Source of the DNA: RHLJ01 sp965222205
Lineage (GTDB): Bacteria > Bacteroidota > Rhodothermia > Balneolales > Balneolaceae
Direction: 5' to 3'
DNA length: 64,000 bases
Assembly (NCBI GenBank): GCA_965222205.1
Contig: OZ244932.1
Location: 992,001 to 1,056,000, forward strand
Shown: positions 9,668-17,911 of the stretch, piece after piece
Layout: every line of letters begins with the position of its first letter
Numbering within the stretch: the stretch's first letter is position 1
The notes under the pieces: generated by a model
What the model saw: only the letters and a program-made list of their open reading frames with translations
Databases searched by the model: none
What the model was told of the DNA's origin: nothing
Made by a program: the position numbers and the translations under genes

Positions 9668-11452
9668 GTGAGTACATCGAATGATAAAAAAGCCGTTGAC
9701 AGAAAACTGATTCGACGGCTTTACTTTTTTGTTAAGCCTTACCGATGGTATGTAGTGCTGGCTGTAGTGCTTACGTTAAGTGCGTCTTTTCTGGGCACTG
9801 TTCGTCCAAAGTTAACCCAAATGGCGGTGGATGACTATATCGTCAAAGGTGATTATGAAGGGCTTACTTATATCATTATGCTGCTCTTTGGGGCACTGTT
9901 AGGTGAGTTTGTGTTGCAAATGGTAAACACCTATTTGACGCGATGGTTTGGCCAGGGGACTTTGTATTCATTACGAAACACCATTTTCGAGAAAATACAA
10001 TCATTGAATGTTCAGTTCTTTGATAAGAATCCAATCGGGCGACTAATAACCAGAACTACGAGTGACGTTGAGGCGTTAAGTAACCTGCTTTCTGATGGAG
10101 TCGTGGCTATCATCGGAGATCTTTTCAGGATTGTATTTATCCTCTATTTTATGTTCAGTATGAACTGGGAGTTGAGTCTGGTTACTATTGCCATTCTGCC
10201 GATCTTATTCTACGCCACTTTTTGGTTTAAAGAAAAAGTGCGTGTGTCTTTTCTTAAAGTAAGAGATCAGATTTCTAATCTGAACTCATTTGTACAGGAA
10301 CACATTAATGGAATGGATGTGGTGCAGCTTTTTAACAGAGAGAAAAAGCAGCATGATAAATTCAAGAATATAAACGCTGATCATAGGGAAGCACATATCG
10401 AAACCATTTTCTACTTCTCTATTTTCTGGCCTATTGTAGAAGTATTCTCAAGTTTTGCTATGGCTTTGATTGTTTGGTATGGTGGGGGAAGAGCCTTAAT
10501 GGGTGGAGTTACTTTCGGGGTGTTACTTGCTTTTATTCAATATTCCAGACAGTTTTTTATGCCCATTCGTGGACTTTCTGAAAAGTTCAATACTCTTCAG
10601 TCCGCACTAGCTTCATCCGAACGTATTTTTAATGTTCTTGACACAGAAACTGAAGTTGTTGAAACTGAAGCGCCTAAAACTATCGAAAAGCCAGAGGGAA
10701 AAATCGAGTTTGAGAATGTGTGGTTTAAATACAATGAAGGAGAAGATTATGTACTTAAAGACGTATCCTTTAAAGCCAGTGCAGGTGAAACCGTAGCTAT
10801 TGTCGGAGCGACCGGCGCAGGTAAGACCACGATCATTAATTTGTTATTGAGGTTTTACGATATTGAAAAAGGTAGTATAAAGATGGATGGGGTTGATATT
10901 CGTGAAATATCGCTAGGGAATCTTCGAAAATATTTCTCACTTGTACTTCAGGATAATGCGTTATTTACAGGTTCAATTATGGATAATATTACCCTTGGAG
11001 AGAAATCCATTACCCGGGAAAAAGTAATTGAAGCAGCACACCAGGTAGAGGCGCATCGCTTTATAGAAAAACTTCCAAAAACCTACGATTTCAAGCTCAA
11101 GAAACAAGGTTCTTCTCTTTCGATGGGGCAAAGGCAGCTTATCTGTTTTGTGAGGGCTATGGTCTTCGACCCCAAAATTCTCATCCTTGATGAAGCCACT
11201 TCCAGTATAGATTCAGAAACAGAAGCTCTGGTAAATGAAGCCAGTCTCAAAATGATGCAGGGAAGAACCTCCATTGTAATTGCACATCGCTTATCAACCA
11301 TACAACACGCCGATAAAATCTTGGTAATGCACAAAGGGGAAATCAGGGAAGAAGGAGCTCATGCTGATCTCATTCTGCAAGAAGGGGGAATCTACAAAAA
11401 ACTCTACGAGCTACAGTATAAGGATCAGTTGGTAGCATCAACTAACAACTAA
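9668..11452 (+). CDS. ABC exporter half, catalytic-site subunit (TM288/BmrD-like)
   Basis: This is a 594-residue fused membrane and ATPase half-transporter. The membrane domain spans about residues 15-315. The nucleotide-binding domain has GATGAGKTT near residue 380, FSLVLQDNALF as Q-loop, signature LSMGQRQL and Walker B ILILDEATSSID with the catalytic Glu. The LSMGQ signature differs from the usual LSGGQ, while the neighbouring half has LSGGQ but no catalytic Glu. Together they would form one complete and one degenerate ATP site, the pattern of heterodimeric exporters. GTG 9668 is used because the ATG two bases earlier reads straight into a stop. It is the last gene of the operon and faces a convergent gene. 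Confidence 0.93.
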   Translation: MSTSNDKKAVDRKLIRRLYFFVKPYRWYVVLAVVLTLSASFLGTVRPKLTQMAVDDYIVKGDYEGLTYIIMLLFGALLGEFVLQMVNTYLTRWFGQGTLYSLRNTIFEKIQSLNVQFFDKNPIGRLITRTTSDVEALSNLLSDGVVAIIGDLFRIVFILYFMFSMNWELSLVTIAILPILFYATFWFKEKVRVSFLKVRDQISNLNSFVQEHINGMDVVQLFNREKKQHDKFKNINADHREAHIETIFYFSIFWPIVEVFSSFAMALIVWYGGGRALMGGVTFGVLLAFIQYSRQFFMPIRGLSEKFNTLQSALASSERIFNVLDTETEVVETEAPKTIEKPEGKIEFENVWFKYNEGEDYVLKDVSFKASAGETVAIVGATGAGKTTIINLLLRFYDIEKGSIKMDGVDIREISLGNLRKYFSLVLQDNALFTGSIMDNITLGEKSITREKVIEAAHQVEAHRFIEKLPKTYDFKLKKQGSSLSMGQRQLICFVRAMVFDPKILILDEATSSIDSETEALVNEASLKMMQGRTSIVIAHRLSTIQHADKILVMHKGEIREEGAHADLILQEGGIYKKLYELQYKDQLVASTNN

Positions 11453-11481
11453 CAAACAATGATCGGAAATGTCCTCATCTA

Positions 11482-12018
11482 TCATCTTGGATCAATAGTA
11501 TTTCGTTCTTTTATTGCTCTGAAAAAAAGAATTAAAAACTCATAAACCTTTTCATAAACCCCGGGATAACTCATTTCACTTGGACCTCCCACGCTCAGAA
11601 TTTCAATATCGTTTTCGATAACCCATGCAGTGATTTCTTTAACGATAACAGTCTCACTCCGATAGGCTCCGTCGGAGTGATTTAGGTTAACAACCAAATA
11701 AGGCTTCCCAAGTTCTTTAGCAGAATCTAAAGCCAACTCTGTGCCTTGATCCCTCAGTGCCTTTGTACCTTTAAACACCAATACTCCACCCGAATCTCTC
11801 ACATTCCAAATCGTACGTTGAGACCGAGGAATATCAGGAGCTGAAGGATCGCATTCTTGTGGAGTCTCTTTCAGCTTAAACTGATCTGGAATAATTCCAT
11901 CTTCACATATCCTTCCGGGAGGGCACCAACCTCCGTGTTCAAGCCCAGAGTTTGTTGCAGCTTGAAGAGCAGCCTGATCAACGCCCGTTTGTCCACCACT
12001 TATGATTTTAGTGTGCAT
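11482..12018 (-). CDS. YpsA/molybdenum-carrier-like Rossmann protein (LOG/SMF superfamily)
   Basis: The protein begins MHTKIISGGQTGVDQAALQAA and continues GGWCPPGRICEDG and RTIWNVRDSGGVLVF, the pattern of the putative molybdenum carrier family (PF12694), related to YpsA and the LOG/DprA nucleotide-binding folds. Despite the family name, a molybdenum cofactor role here is unproven, and no molybdopterin genes are nearby. I start at the ATG ending at 12018 because GGAAC lies about 8 bases upstream. An upstream in-frame ATG ending at 12042 adds eight unconserved residues with no ribosome site. The gene is convergent with the ABC operon and stands alone. Confidence 0.8.
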   Translation of the reverse strand: MHTKIISGGQTGVDQAALQAATNSGLEHGGWCPPGRICEDGIIPDQFKLKETPQECDPSAPDIPRSQRTIWNVRDSGGVLVFKGTKALRDQGTELALDSAKELGKPYLVVNLNHSDGAYRSETVIVKEITAWVIENDIEILSVGGPSEMSYPGVYEKVYEFLILFFRAIKERNTIDPR

Positions 12019-12042
12019 TAGAGAAGTTCCTTTTTTTATCAT

Positions 12043-12258
12043 TTAACGTGAGTTCGAAATAAGATTACTCTCCATACCCTTGAAAGAGGTCATTCCGCTG
12101 CGAATGCCGGAATCTGGATGTGTGAAAGGGCAATATCGAGTTGCTAAAAGCTTAATCCAGATTCTCCCAAGGGGATACCTTAGGTGCCGTCTGCACGGGC
12201 ATGACACAAAAGCTTGCCAAGGGGTTCTACTCGCTAACACTTATTTCGAACTCATGTA
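12043..12258. other. Intergenic space with degenerate repeat fragments, no convincing gene
   Basis: Short ORFs here have no protein-like composition. A degenerate copy of the GTCATTCCG...CGGAATCTGG dispersed palindrome lies near 12090-12117, the same family seen at 57671, 58091 and 58297. No promoter is evident. Confidence 0.5.
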
Positions 12259-12331
12259 ATTTCGAACGGAGTGAGAAATCTAAAGGATTACATGAAAGAA
12301 GAAAACTTAGATTTCTCCTTTCAGTCGAAAT
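12259..12331. repeat. Long imperfect hairpin, TGTCATTTCGA...GAGAAATCTAA family
   Basis: Left arm 12259-12283 and right arm 12307-12331 are near-perfect inverted repeats (GAGAAATCTAA against TTAGATTTCTC with mismatches further out). A diverged relative is nested inside the element at 38004-38133. The right arm overlaps the 3' end of the methyltransferase gene and encodes its last residues and stop codon. Confidence 0.75.
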
Positions 12332-12938
12332 GACAAACCTGGTTGTTTTTACTTCCAAGTAAGATGGAATAAAAATACAATCCAAAATAAGCTTTTCTGG
12401 TGCTTTTAAACTCAACTTTAAAATGGTTATCTAAAAGTTCAAACAGATTTGGCTCAAAAGAAACATGATTCTTTTTCATCCATTTCGAAAAACAAGTGAA
12501 AGGAGTGGAGTCAAAATCTACAACCAATACCAATCCATTTGGCTTAAGGTGCTTCTTTATATTTTCAAGGGTTGATCTTAGGTCGTCCACCATAGTGAGT
12601 GAGTATGAACATAGAATGAGATCAAACATATTTTCTGAGAAAGTATCAGATGAGTAGTACTCATTTCTTATTTTCACCGAATCAACAATTGAACGATTTA
12701 CGGTCCTGAGCATATCAGCAGAAAGATCAATTCCTGTGATTACAGCGTCAGAATAAAACCGAATGAGTTGGTCAAGATGTTTCCCTGTTCCACAGCCTAA
12801 ATCTAATATCTTTGGATTATCAGGAAATTCCGGGAAGTGTTTTTTGAGGGAATTCCTTCCAAACAAAAAAGCCCAACGGGTAAGATCATAGAATTTGGAG
12901 TGGAGCCGGTAATAGTTTTTAATATCCGTTGGAATCAT
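12321..12938 (-). CDS. btaB: BtaB-like SAM-dependent N-methyltransferase (betaine lipid synthesis)
   Basis: This is a 205-residue class I methyltransferase with the SAM-binding motif ILDLGCGTGKH near residue 45, then GIDLSADML and a LILCSYSLTM motif near 105. On sequence alone it is a generic methyltransferase. The name comes from context: its ATG overlaps the stop of a BtaA-like gene by 4 bp (ATGA). In betaine lipid (DGTS) synthesis BtaA transfers the 3-amino-3-carboxypropyl group of SAM to diacylglycerol, and BtaB trimethylates the amine. The length suits bacterial BtaB. The last four residues (CHFD) and the stop lie inside a dispersed hairpin repeat, so the original C-terminus has probably been replaced. 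Confidence 0.75.
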   Translation of the reverse strand: MIPTDIKNYYRLHSKFYDLTRWAFLFGRNSLKKHFPEFPDNPKILDLGCGTGKHLDQLIRFYSDAVITGIDLSADMLRTVNRSIVDSVKIRNEYYSSDTFSENMFDLILCSYSLTMVDDLRSTLENIKKHLKPNGLVLVVDFDSTPFTCFSKWMKKNHVSFEPNLFELLDNHFKVEFKSTRKAYFGLYFYSILLGSKNNQVCHFD

Positions 12939-14059
12939 TGTACTGTACCCCTCCAGGTTCCGGTATATGTTCCAACCCGATCGTTCTGATTGATCAAGAT
13001 TGGAGGCACTTGTTCAAGGTTCATTTTTTCCAGTGCAAAATCAGGAAGGAAATCCACATTCGAATAAGCCGTTCTGAAAAGAATATTTGAACCGGTATAG
13101 GTTTGATTTAGAATTCTCTCCCAGTCCCGCTTTAACTGTGGCTCGTCTCTTTCGACGAGCCAATCCATATAATCCAGAAGCACAACCTGTGTAAAGTGTT
13201 GTGTTGATTGCTCAAGAAAACGATGAATACCATCGGTTGAAATATGAAGCTTTTCAATATTGGATTTAAGCAGCTCAAAGTTCTCTTCTTTAAGGTAATC
13301 GGGGCAGCACACCTTTGTAAAATGTCCCTCTAAATATACTCTCCAGAAATAGTTGTTAATGGGTTTCTGATCAACAAAAACATGATGCAACACCTGTTTC
13401 ATAAACTCATTGATATCACCGATTGCTTCACGCTGACTTTCAGGGATTCCGGCCAGGCTTAGAATAAAAGAAGATTTCCAAAGGTTCTGTTCGGGGCCAG
13501 ACCAAAGCTTCTTTTTTATTTCCTTAAGAAGCTCTTCTCTTACACCTTTTGAATCTTCATATATAATTTGATCAACCAGATTTCTGATACCTTTTTTATC
13601 AATTGTTCGGTTCAAAAATCGGGCAAATAAGCCACTTCCTCCATGATAGAATAATCCTTTTCCGTTTGGTTGAAAGTAATGAATATGGCTATCCCAGAAT
13701 TTTTGAGACGGAGGGGAGAGATATGCTCTTACCCGTTGATATCCGCTTTTATAGTCTTGGGTTTTTCCATTCCCGAAAAAAGAGAAGAAAAGATCGAAGT
13801 CGCCGTGTTTGATGAATGCGACCTTCAATTCTAACAATGCCGTTTGCTTTGGATTGATATCCACACAATGTACAGATTTTGGGTTATCGAGCAGGTAATT
13901 TAGTACATTACAACCGGCACTGGTGATGGTAAGGAGAGAAGTGTCAGCATTGATTTGTAGCAAATGCCGGTCAACGTCCGAATCCTCCCAGCAGATATTG
14001 TAGATCAGAAAGTTATTATGGATAAAATTGAACCAGAGTTTGGAGAGAAAGCCGATCAT
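12935..14059 (-). CDS. btaA: BtaA-like (DUF3419) SAM:diacylglycerol 3-amino-3-carboxypropyltransferase
   Basis: This protein of about 374 residues has the DUF3419/BtaA signature: IYNICWEDSDVDRHLL near residue 20, ITSAGCNVLNYLL near 45 and HCVDINPKQTALLELK near 65, then a C-terminal half with LLDYMDWL. BtaA makes diacylglyceryl homoserine from SAM and diacylglycerol, the first step to the phosphorus-free betaine lipid DGTS. It is first in a two-gene operon with the methyltransferase at 12321. ATG at 14059 is preferred over the TTG just before it; neither has a clear Shine-Dalgarno, which is common in this group. The divergent small gene starts about 95 bp away. Betaine lipids often replace phospholipids under phosphate limitation, but no Pho box was recognised. 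Confidence 0.87.
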   Translation of the reverse strand: MIGFLSKLWFNFIHNNFLIYNICWEDSDVDRHLLQINADTSLLTITSAGCNVLNYLLDNPKSVHCVDINPKQTALLELKVAFIKHGDFDLFFSFFGNGKTQDYKSGYQRVRAYLSPPSQKFWDSHIHYFQPNGKGLFYHGGSGLFARFLNRTIDKKGIRNLVDQIIYEDSKGVREELLKEIKKKLWSGPEQNLWKSSFILSLAGIPESQREAIGDINEFMKQVLHHVFVDQKPINNYFWRVYLEGHFTKVCCPDYLKEENFELLKSNIEKLHISTDGIHRFLEQSTQHFTQVVLLDYMDWLVERDEPQLKRDWERILNQTYTGSNILFRTAYSNVDFLPDFALEKMNLEQVPPILINQNDRVGTYTGTWRGTVQ

Positions 14060-14155
14060 CAATATTAAAAAAGGAAACTAAATAGGGTTGAAAAGCCTTA
14101 AACTACAAACAAATACACTCAATTTTGTTTCTCAAAACCTAAAAGGAAGAAAACA

Positions 14156-14425
14156 ATGGCAAAAGCAGAAAAACTAGAGCAAGCACAAAAGAAAATTGGA
14201 AAGCATGTAAACGAGGCCTCTGAAGTTCTACAGGAGAAGGTTGAAAAAACGTATGAAGATGTTATCGATAAATTGAAAGATGAACGAGATTGGTTGGAAA
14301 CTGAAATAAAGCATGAGTATAGGAACGCCCGACGATATGTTCGTGCAAATCCGGAACAAGGTGTTGGGATTGCACTTGCCGCCGGTTTCTTTGTAGGTGT
14401 TTTGATCGGAAGAGCGATCAGATAA
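14156..14425 (+). CDS. ElaB/YqjD/DUF883-like tail-anchored protein
   Basis: An 89-residue protein with a charged, probably coiled-coil N-terminal two thirds and a C-terminal membrane helix (GIALAAGFFVGVLIGRAIR) rich in small residues. The ANPEQGVGIALAAGFFVGVLIG stretch matches the ElaB/YqjD/DUF883 type, inner-membrane C-tail-anchored proteins, some of which bind ribosomes in E. coli. AAGGAAGAAAACA precedes the ATG. It is followed by a strong terminator and so is probably monocistronic. Confidence 0.85.
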   Translation: MAKAEKLEQAQKKIGKHVNEASEVLQEKVEKTYEDVIDKLKDERDWLETEIKHEYRNARRYVRANPEQGVGIALAAGFFVGVLIGRAIR

Positions 14426-14450
14426 AACAAATTTCTAAAATTTAAGGAAA

Positions 14451-14500
14451 AGAAAGTCATTTCAGGCGAATGCTTCGCTCTGAGTGACTTTCTTTTTATT
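14451..14500 (+). terminator. Strong intrinsic terminator after the ElaB-like gene
   Basis: AGAAAGTCA (14451-14459) pairs perfectly with TGACTTTCT (14485-14493). A continuing inner stem uses GCGAA/TTCGC around a TGC loop, and a T-rich run follows. Confidence 0.9.
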
Positions 14501-14533
14501 TTATGCCCTATTCAAAAAAAGAAGAATTAGTTC

Positions 14534-15653
14534 ATGGCTATTAATAAAGATCATTTACAGGAAAACTACGAGCGACTGGACGCGCTCAGGGGGTACCTTT
14601 GACTACGACAAAAGAAAAGTCCGCATTATTGAGCTAACCGAAAAAACACAGGATCCCGAGTTCTGGAGTGACCCGGCTAAGGCGCAAGTCACGATGAAAG
14701 AACTTGATAATGAGAAAAGCCTCATAGAAGCCTGGGATAAGCTGAACGAGCTTAGAGAAAGCATCAATGTTTTTTTAGAATTTCTAGAGATGGGGGAGGA
14801 TGTAGAATCTGAACTCGAGCAAGAATATGCTAAATTGCTCAAGGGATTGGAAAGCCTCGAACTCCGAAATATGCTAAAAGGGACAGATGATCACCGGGAT
14901 GCTGTGGTTACATTTAATCCGGGAGCCGGAGGAACCGAAAGTCAGGATTGGGGTGAAATGTTGTATCGAACGTACACCCGATGGGCGGAACGAAGTGGGT
15001 TTAAAGTCTCTGTTATTGATTATCAGGATGGAGATGTGGCCGGATTAAAGAGCGCAACCATCGAAGTGCAGGGAACCAATGCTTATGGGTTTCTGAAAGC
15101 CGAAAGTGGTGTTCACAGACTGGTTCGCGTTTCTCCTTTTGATAGTAATGCCCGCCGCCACACCTCTTTTTGTTCCGTATTCGTTTCTCCATTGATTGAT
15201 GATACCATCGAATTGAATCTTAACGATAGCGATATCGAACTTCAACGATTCCACTCCAGTGGAGCCGGTGGACAGAATGTTAATAAGGTGGAGACCGGTG
15301 TCCGGTTAATCTGGACCGGGACACTTTCGGATGGATCAGAAGAGAAAGTAGTTGCGGAATGCCAACAGGAGCGGTCTCAATTACAGAATCGCGAAAAAGC
15401 GATGGTCTTGCTGAAGTCACGTATCTATGAGTTGGAGATAGAAATCCAGGAAGCCGAGAAAGCTAAACTGGAAGGATCGAAAGGTAAAAACGAATGGGGT
15501 TCTCAAATCCGAAGTTATGTGTTTGACGATCAGCGGGTAAAAGACCACCGAACCAATCACGAAACATCCAATGTTAGTGCAGTTATGGATGGCGATTTGG
15601 ACGATTTTATCAAAGCTTATTTATTGATGATTTCTACCGAGCACCAGGATTAA
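14534..15653 (+). CDS. prfB: Peptide chain release factor 2, expressed through a programmed +1 frameshift
   Basis: RF2 recognises UGA and UAA stop codons. The reading begins at ATG 14534 (MAINKDHLQENYERLDALRG), runs 22 codons to CTT, and meets TGA at 14600-14602. A +1 shift continues as DYDKRKVRIIELTEKT to 15653, giving about 372 residues, normal for RF2. The codon-recognition tripeptide SPF (RVSPFDSNARRHTSF) marks RF2 rather than RF1, and GGQ (SSGAGGQNVNKVETG) is the peptidyl-hydrolysis motif. A plain ORF call from 14484 is wrong because its N-terminus is terminator sequence read out of frame. The gene is followed after about 57 bp by coaE. Confidence 0.96.
14588..14603 (+). promoter_or_regulatory. 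RF2 programmed +1 frameshift site (AGGGGGTACCTTTGAC)
   Basis: An SD-like AGGGGG (14588-14593) sits three bases before CTT TGA C. This is the classic prfB recoding arrangement in which low RF2 lets the ribosome slip +1 at CUU-U and make more RF2. Only the spacer differs (TAC where E. coli has TAT). Confidence 0.96.
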
Positions 15654-15710
15654 TTGCGCCATTAAATCGGGAAAAAATTAAAACAATATTTTTTGTGCTT
15701 AAATAAAAAA

Positions 15711-16298
15711 ATGATAAAAGTCGGAGTTACAGGGGGAATTGGATCAGGAAAAACCACTTTTTGTAAGAAGTTGGAAGAACTGGGGGCTTACGTTCTGTAT
15801 GCTGATGACTTTGCCAAAGAATTAATGTCATCAGATTCTGAGTTAAAAGTATCCATCAAGAATGTTTTTGGAGATGAAGCTTATTTCGAAGATGGGAGTT
15901 TGAATCGGGAGTACCTGGCGGAAGAGGCTTTTAGAAAAGAGAGAGTGGAAGAATTAAATAATATCGTTCATCCGGTTTTATGGAAGCGAATAAAAGCATT
16001 GGCTGAAGCAAAAGAAAAAGAGGGGGTAAAAGTTTTTGTAAAAGAAGCGGCAATTCTTTTGAATCATGGAAGACCCAAAGATGTGGATTATGTCGTCCTG
16101 CTTATGGCAGATGAAAAGGAAAGAATAAACAGAACTGTGCTTCGGGATGAATCATCTGAAGAAAAGATAAAAGAACGAATTTCTACACAGCCTGACTTCA
16201 CAAAAAAAACCGGTCTTGCTGATTTTGTAGTTAAGAATCATGGAAGCCTTGATGACTTGGAAAAAGAAGCAGAAAGAGTTTTTGCTTTACTCAAATAA
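15711..16298 (+). CDS. coaE: Dephospho-CoA kinase
   Basis: The protein catalyses the last step of coenzyme A synthesis, ATP-dependent 3'-phosphorylation of dephospho-CoA. The P-loop GVTGGIGSGKTT is at the N-terminus. YADDFAKELM (near 30), LNNIVHPVLW (near 80) and a C-terminal lid region (RISTQPDFTKK) fit the family. ATG 15711 gives 195 residues, a normal length; the in-frame TTG at 15693 would add six unconserved residues. Confidence 0.93.
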   Translation: MIKVGVTGGIGSGKTTFCKKLEELGAYVLYADDFAKELMSSDSELKVSIKNVFGDEAYFEDGSLNREYLAEEAFRKERVEELNNIVHPVLWKRIKALAEAKEKEGVKVFVKEAAILLNHGRPKDVDYVVLLMADEKERINRTVLRDESSEEKIKERISTQPDFTKKTGLADFVVKNHGSLDDLEKEAERVFALLK

Positions 16299-16325
16299 AT
16301 TGGTCAATTAGAATTTAATTACTCT

Positions 16326-16344
16326 GTTAAAATCTGATTTTAAC
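16326..16344. promoter_or_regulatory. Perfect AT-rich palindrome before fbp
   Basis: GTTAAAAT-CTG-ATTTTAAC is a perfect inverted repeat in the 93-bp gap between coaE and fbp. With no T-run after it, an operator is as likely as a weak terminator. Confidence 0.4.
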
Positions 16345-16391
16345 ATTCGTATATTTATCAGAAAAGCGCTTCCAAAAACAAAAATTTTGAT

Positions 16392-17420
16392 ATGGACTTA
16401 AAACAGAATGATCGGCTAGTAACCCTTGAAGAATTCATCATTCAATCACAAAACAGATTTCCCGGGGCAACAGGGGAGCTCTCGCAATTGCTTAGAGATA
16501 TCGGTCTGGCCGCTAAGATTATATCACGTGAAGTAAACAAAGCCGGTATTACCAATATTTTGGGAAACGATGGTTCTACCAATGTACACGGTGAGTCGGT
16601 GAAGAAGCTGGATACTTTTGCTGATCAGCAACTGATATCTGCACTTGAGAGATCAGCTATCACATGCATGGTAATATCTGAAGAAAATGATGGTATTGTC
16701 CAGCTTAGAAGTCAGGGGGGGAAATACATTGTCTATCTCGACCCACTGGATGGCTCTTCAAACATTGACGTGAATGTCTCCATTGGTTCCATTTTTTCTA
16801 TTTATATGCGGGAGCCAAGATTTGACCCTTCAGTGAAAGAGGAAGATGCTTTGCAGCCTGGAACCCGACAGGTAGCCGCCGGTTATGTATTATATGGATC
16901 AAGTACTACACTCACTTATACGACAGGTCTTGGAGTTTCAATCTTTACTCTCGACCCTAGCATTGGTGAGTTTATCTTAACAGATCGTAAGATTCAGATG
17001 CCGGATCACGGAGCCATCTACAGTATCAATGAAGGCAGTTATAATTCCTGGGATTTGGGGTTGAAGAAGTACATTAAATATTGTCAGGAGGAAGATTCGG
17101 AGTCGGGGCGACCTTATTCTGCACGCTATATAGGCTCAATGGTAGCAGACATCCATCGAACCCTTATAAAAGGAGGGATCTTTATCTATCCACACAGTAA
17201 AAGGTATCCCGAAGGGAAGCTACGTTTGATGTATGAATGCAATCCATTGAGCTTTATTATTGAGCAAGCCGGGGGAAAGGCAACCAACGGCAGCAAGCGA
17301 ATTATGGACATCGAACCGAATGCCATCCACCAACGCACCCCGGTGTACATTGGCTCTAAGCATAACGTGGAGAAAGTGATGGATTTCTTGTTTGAACATG
17401 AGGAAGAAAGGACTCATTAA
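16392..17420 (+). CDS. fbp: Fructose-1,6-bisphosphatase class I
   Basis: This gluconeogenic enzyme hydrolyses fructose 1,6-bisphosphate to fructose 6-phosphate. Its 342 residues carry the family motifs: SEENDG near residue 97, the metal-binding YLDPLDGSSNIDVN near 118, TGLGVSIFTLDPSIGEF near 180, RYIGSMVADIHRTL near 245 and YPEGKLRLMYECNPLSFIIEQAGG near 275. The stop overlaps that of the convergent DUF192 gene by 4 bp. Confidence 0.95.
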   Translation: MDLKQNDRLVTLEEFIIQSQNRFPGATGELSQLLRDIGLAAKIISREVNKAGITNILGNDGSTNVHGESVKKLDTFADQQLISALERSAITCMVISEENDGIVQLRSQGGKYIVYLDPLDGSSNIDVNVSIGSIFSIYMREPRFDPSVKEEDALQPGTRQVAAGYVLYGSSTTLTYTTGLGVSIFTLDPSIGEFILTDRKIQMPDHGAIYSINEGSYNSWDLGLKKYIKYCQEEDSESGRPYSARYIGSMVADIHRTLIKGGIFIYPHSKRYPEGKLRLMYECNPLSFIIEQAGGKATNGSKRIMDIEPNAIHQRTPVYIGSKHNVEKVMDFLFEHEEERTH

Positions 17421-17911
17421 AACCGAATCTTCATTCCTTCTGTAATTCCATGAGTCAAAGCATATCCCCCGTTCGTTTCAACTACGTACTGAGCGGGAGC
17501 CTCAGAGGGCAAACTGGTCTCAGAAAATGGGGTTGTGTTCTGATAGATACGGACAATTATACTATCGCCACCAACATACATGATATCCAGAGGAAGAGGG
17601 GTGTTTGCCATCCAGAAACTTCGTGGAGCTTCTCCATCAAAAATGAATAGCATTCCCACATCCTGTGGCATCGTTCGAACATCCATCAATCCCTGATTTC
17701 GTTCATCGGGTAAATCAGCAATTGAAATATTCAGATTGGTGATTTCTTGTCCTGCTTCGTCTATAAAAGTCAGTTCACTTTCAGGCGTAACTATTCTTCC
17801 TTTGGGTTGAGTACGTTCAGATGGTTCTGTTTTTTCTGAGCCACAATTAGCTACAAAAAAAGTGGAAATTACAATTAGCAGAGTCTTACTTAATCTCGAA
17901 TTGAACCTCAT
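17417..17911 (-). CDS. DUF192 family exported protein
   Basis: After an N-terminal hydrophobic segment ending in a Cys (TLLIVISTFFVANC, a possible though non-canonical lipobox), the protein has the DUF192 core: LPDERNQGLMDVRTM, MLFIFDGEAPRSFWMANTPLPLDIMYV and YVVETNGGYALTHGI. The family is common and poorly understood. ATG ending at 17911 is preferred because it places the signal sequence at the N-terminus; a longer frame to 17980 only adds sequence inside the upstream gene. It overlaps the upstream BNR-repeat gene by 26 bp, which suggests translational coupling. Confidence 0.85.
   Translation of the reverse strand: MRFNSRLSKTLLIVISTFFVANCGSEKTEPSERTQPKGRIVTPESELTFIDEAGQEITNLNISIADLPDERNQGLMDVRTMPQDVGMLFIFDGEAPRSFWMANTPLPLDIMYVGGDSIIVRIYQNTTPFSETSLPSEAPAQYVVETNGGYALTHGITEGMKIRF

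Noticed and set aside
12043..12415. Short minus-strand ORFs
   Set aside because: They cover dispersed repeat arms and the 3' end of the methyltransferase gene, with no ribosome sites or plausible composition.
14484..14600. ORF start of prfB at 14484
   Set aside because: The sequence 14484-14533 is the tail of a terminator and leader. The genuine start is ATG 14534 in the other frame, linked by the +1 frameshift.
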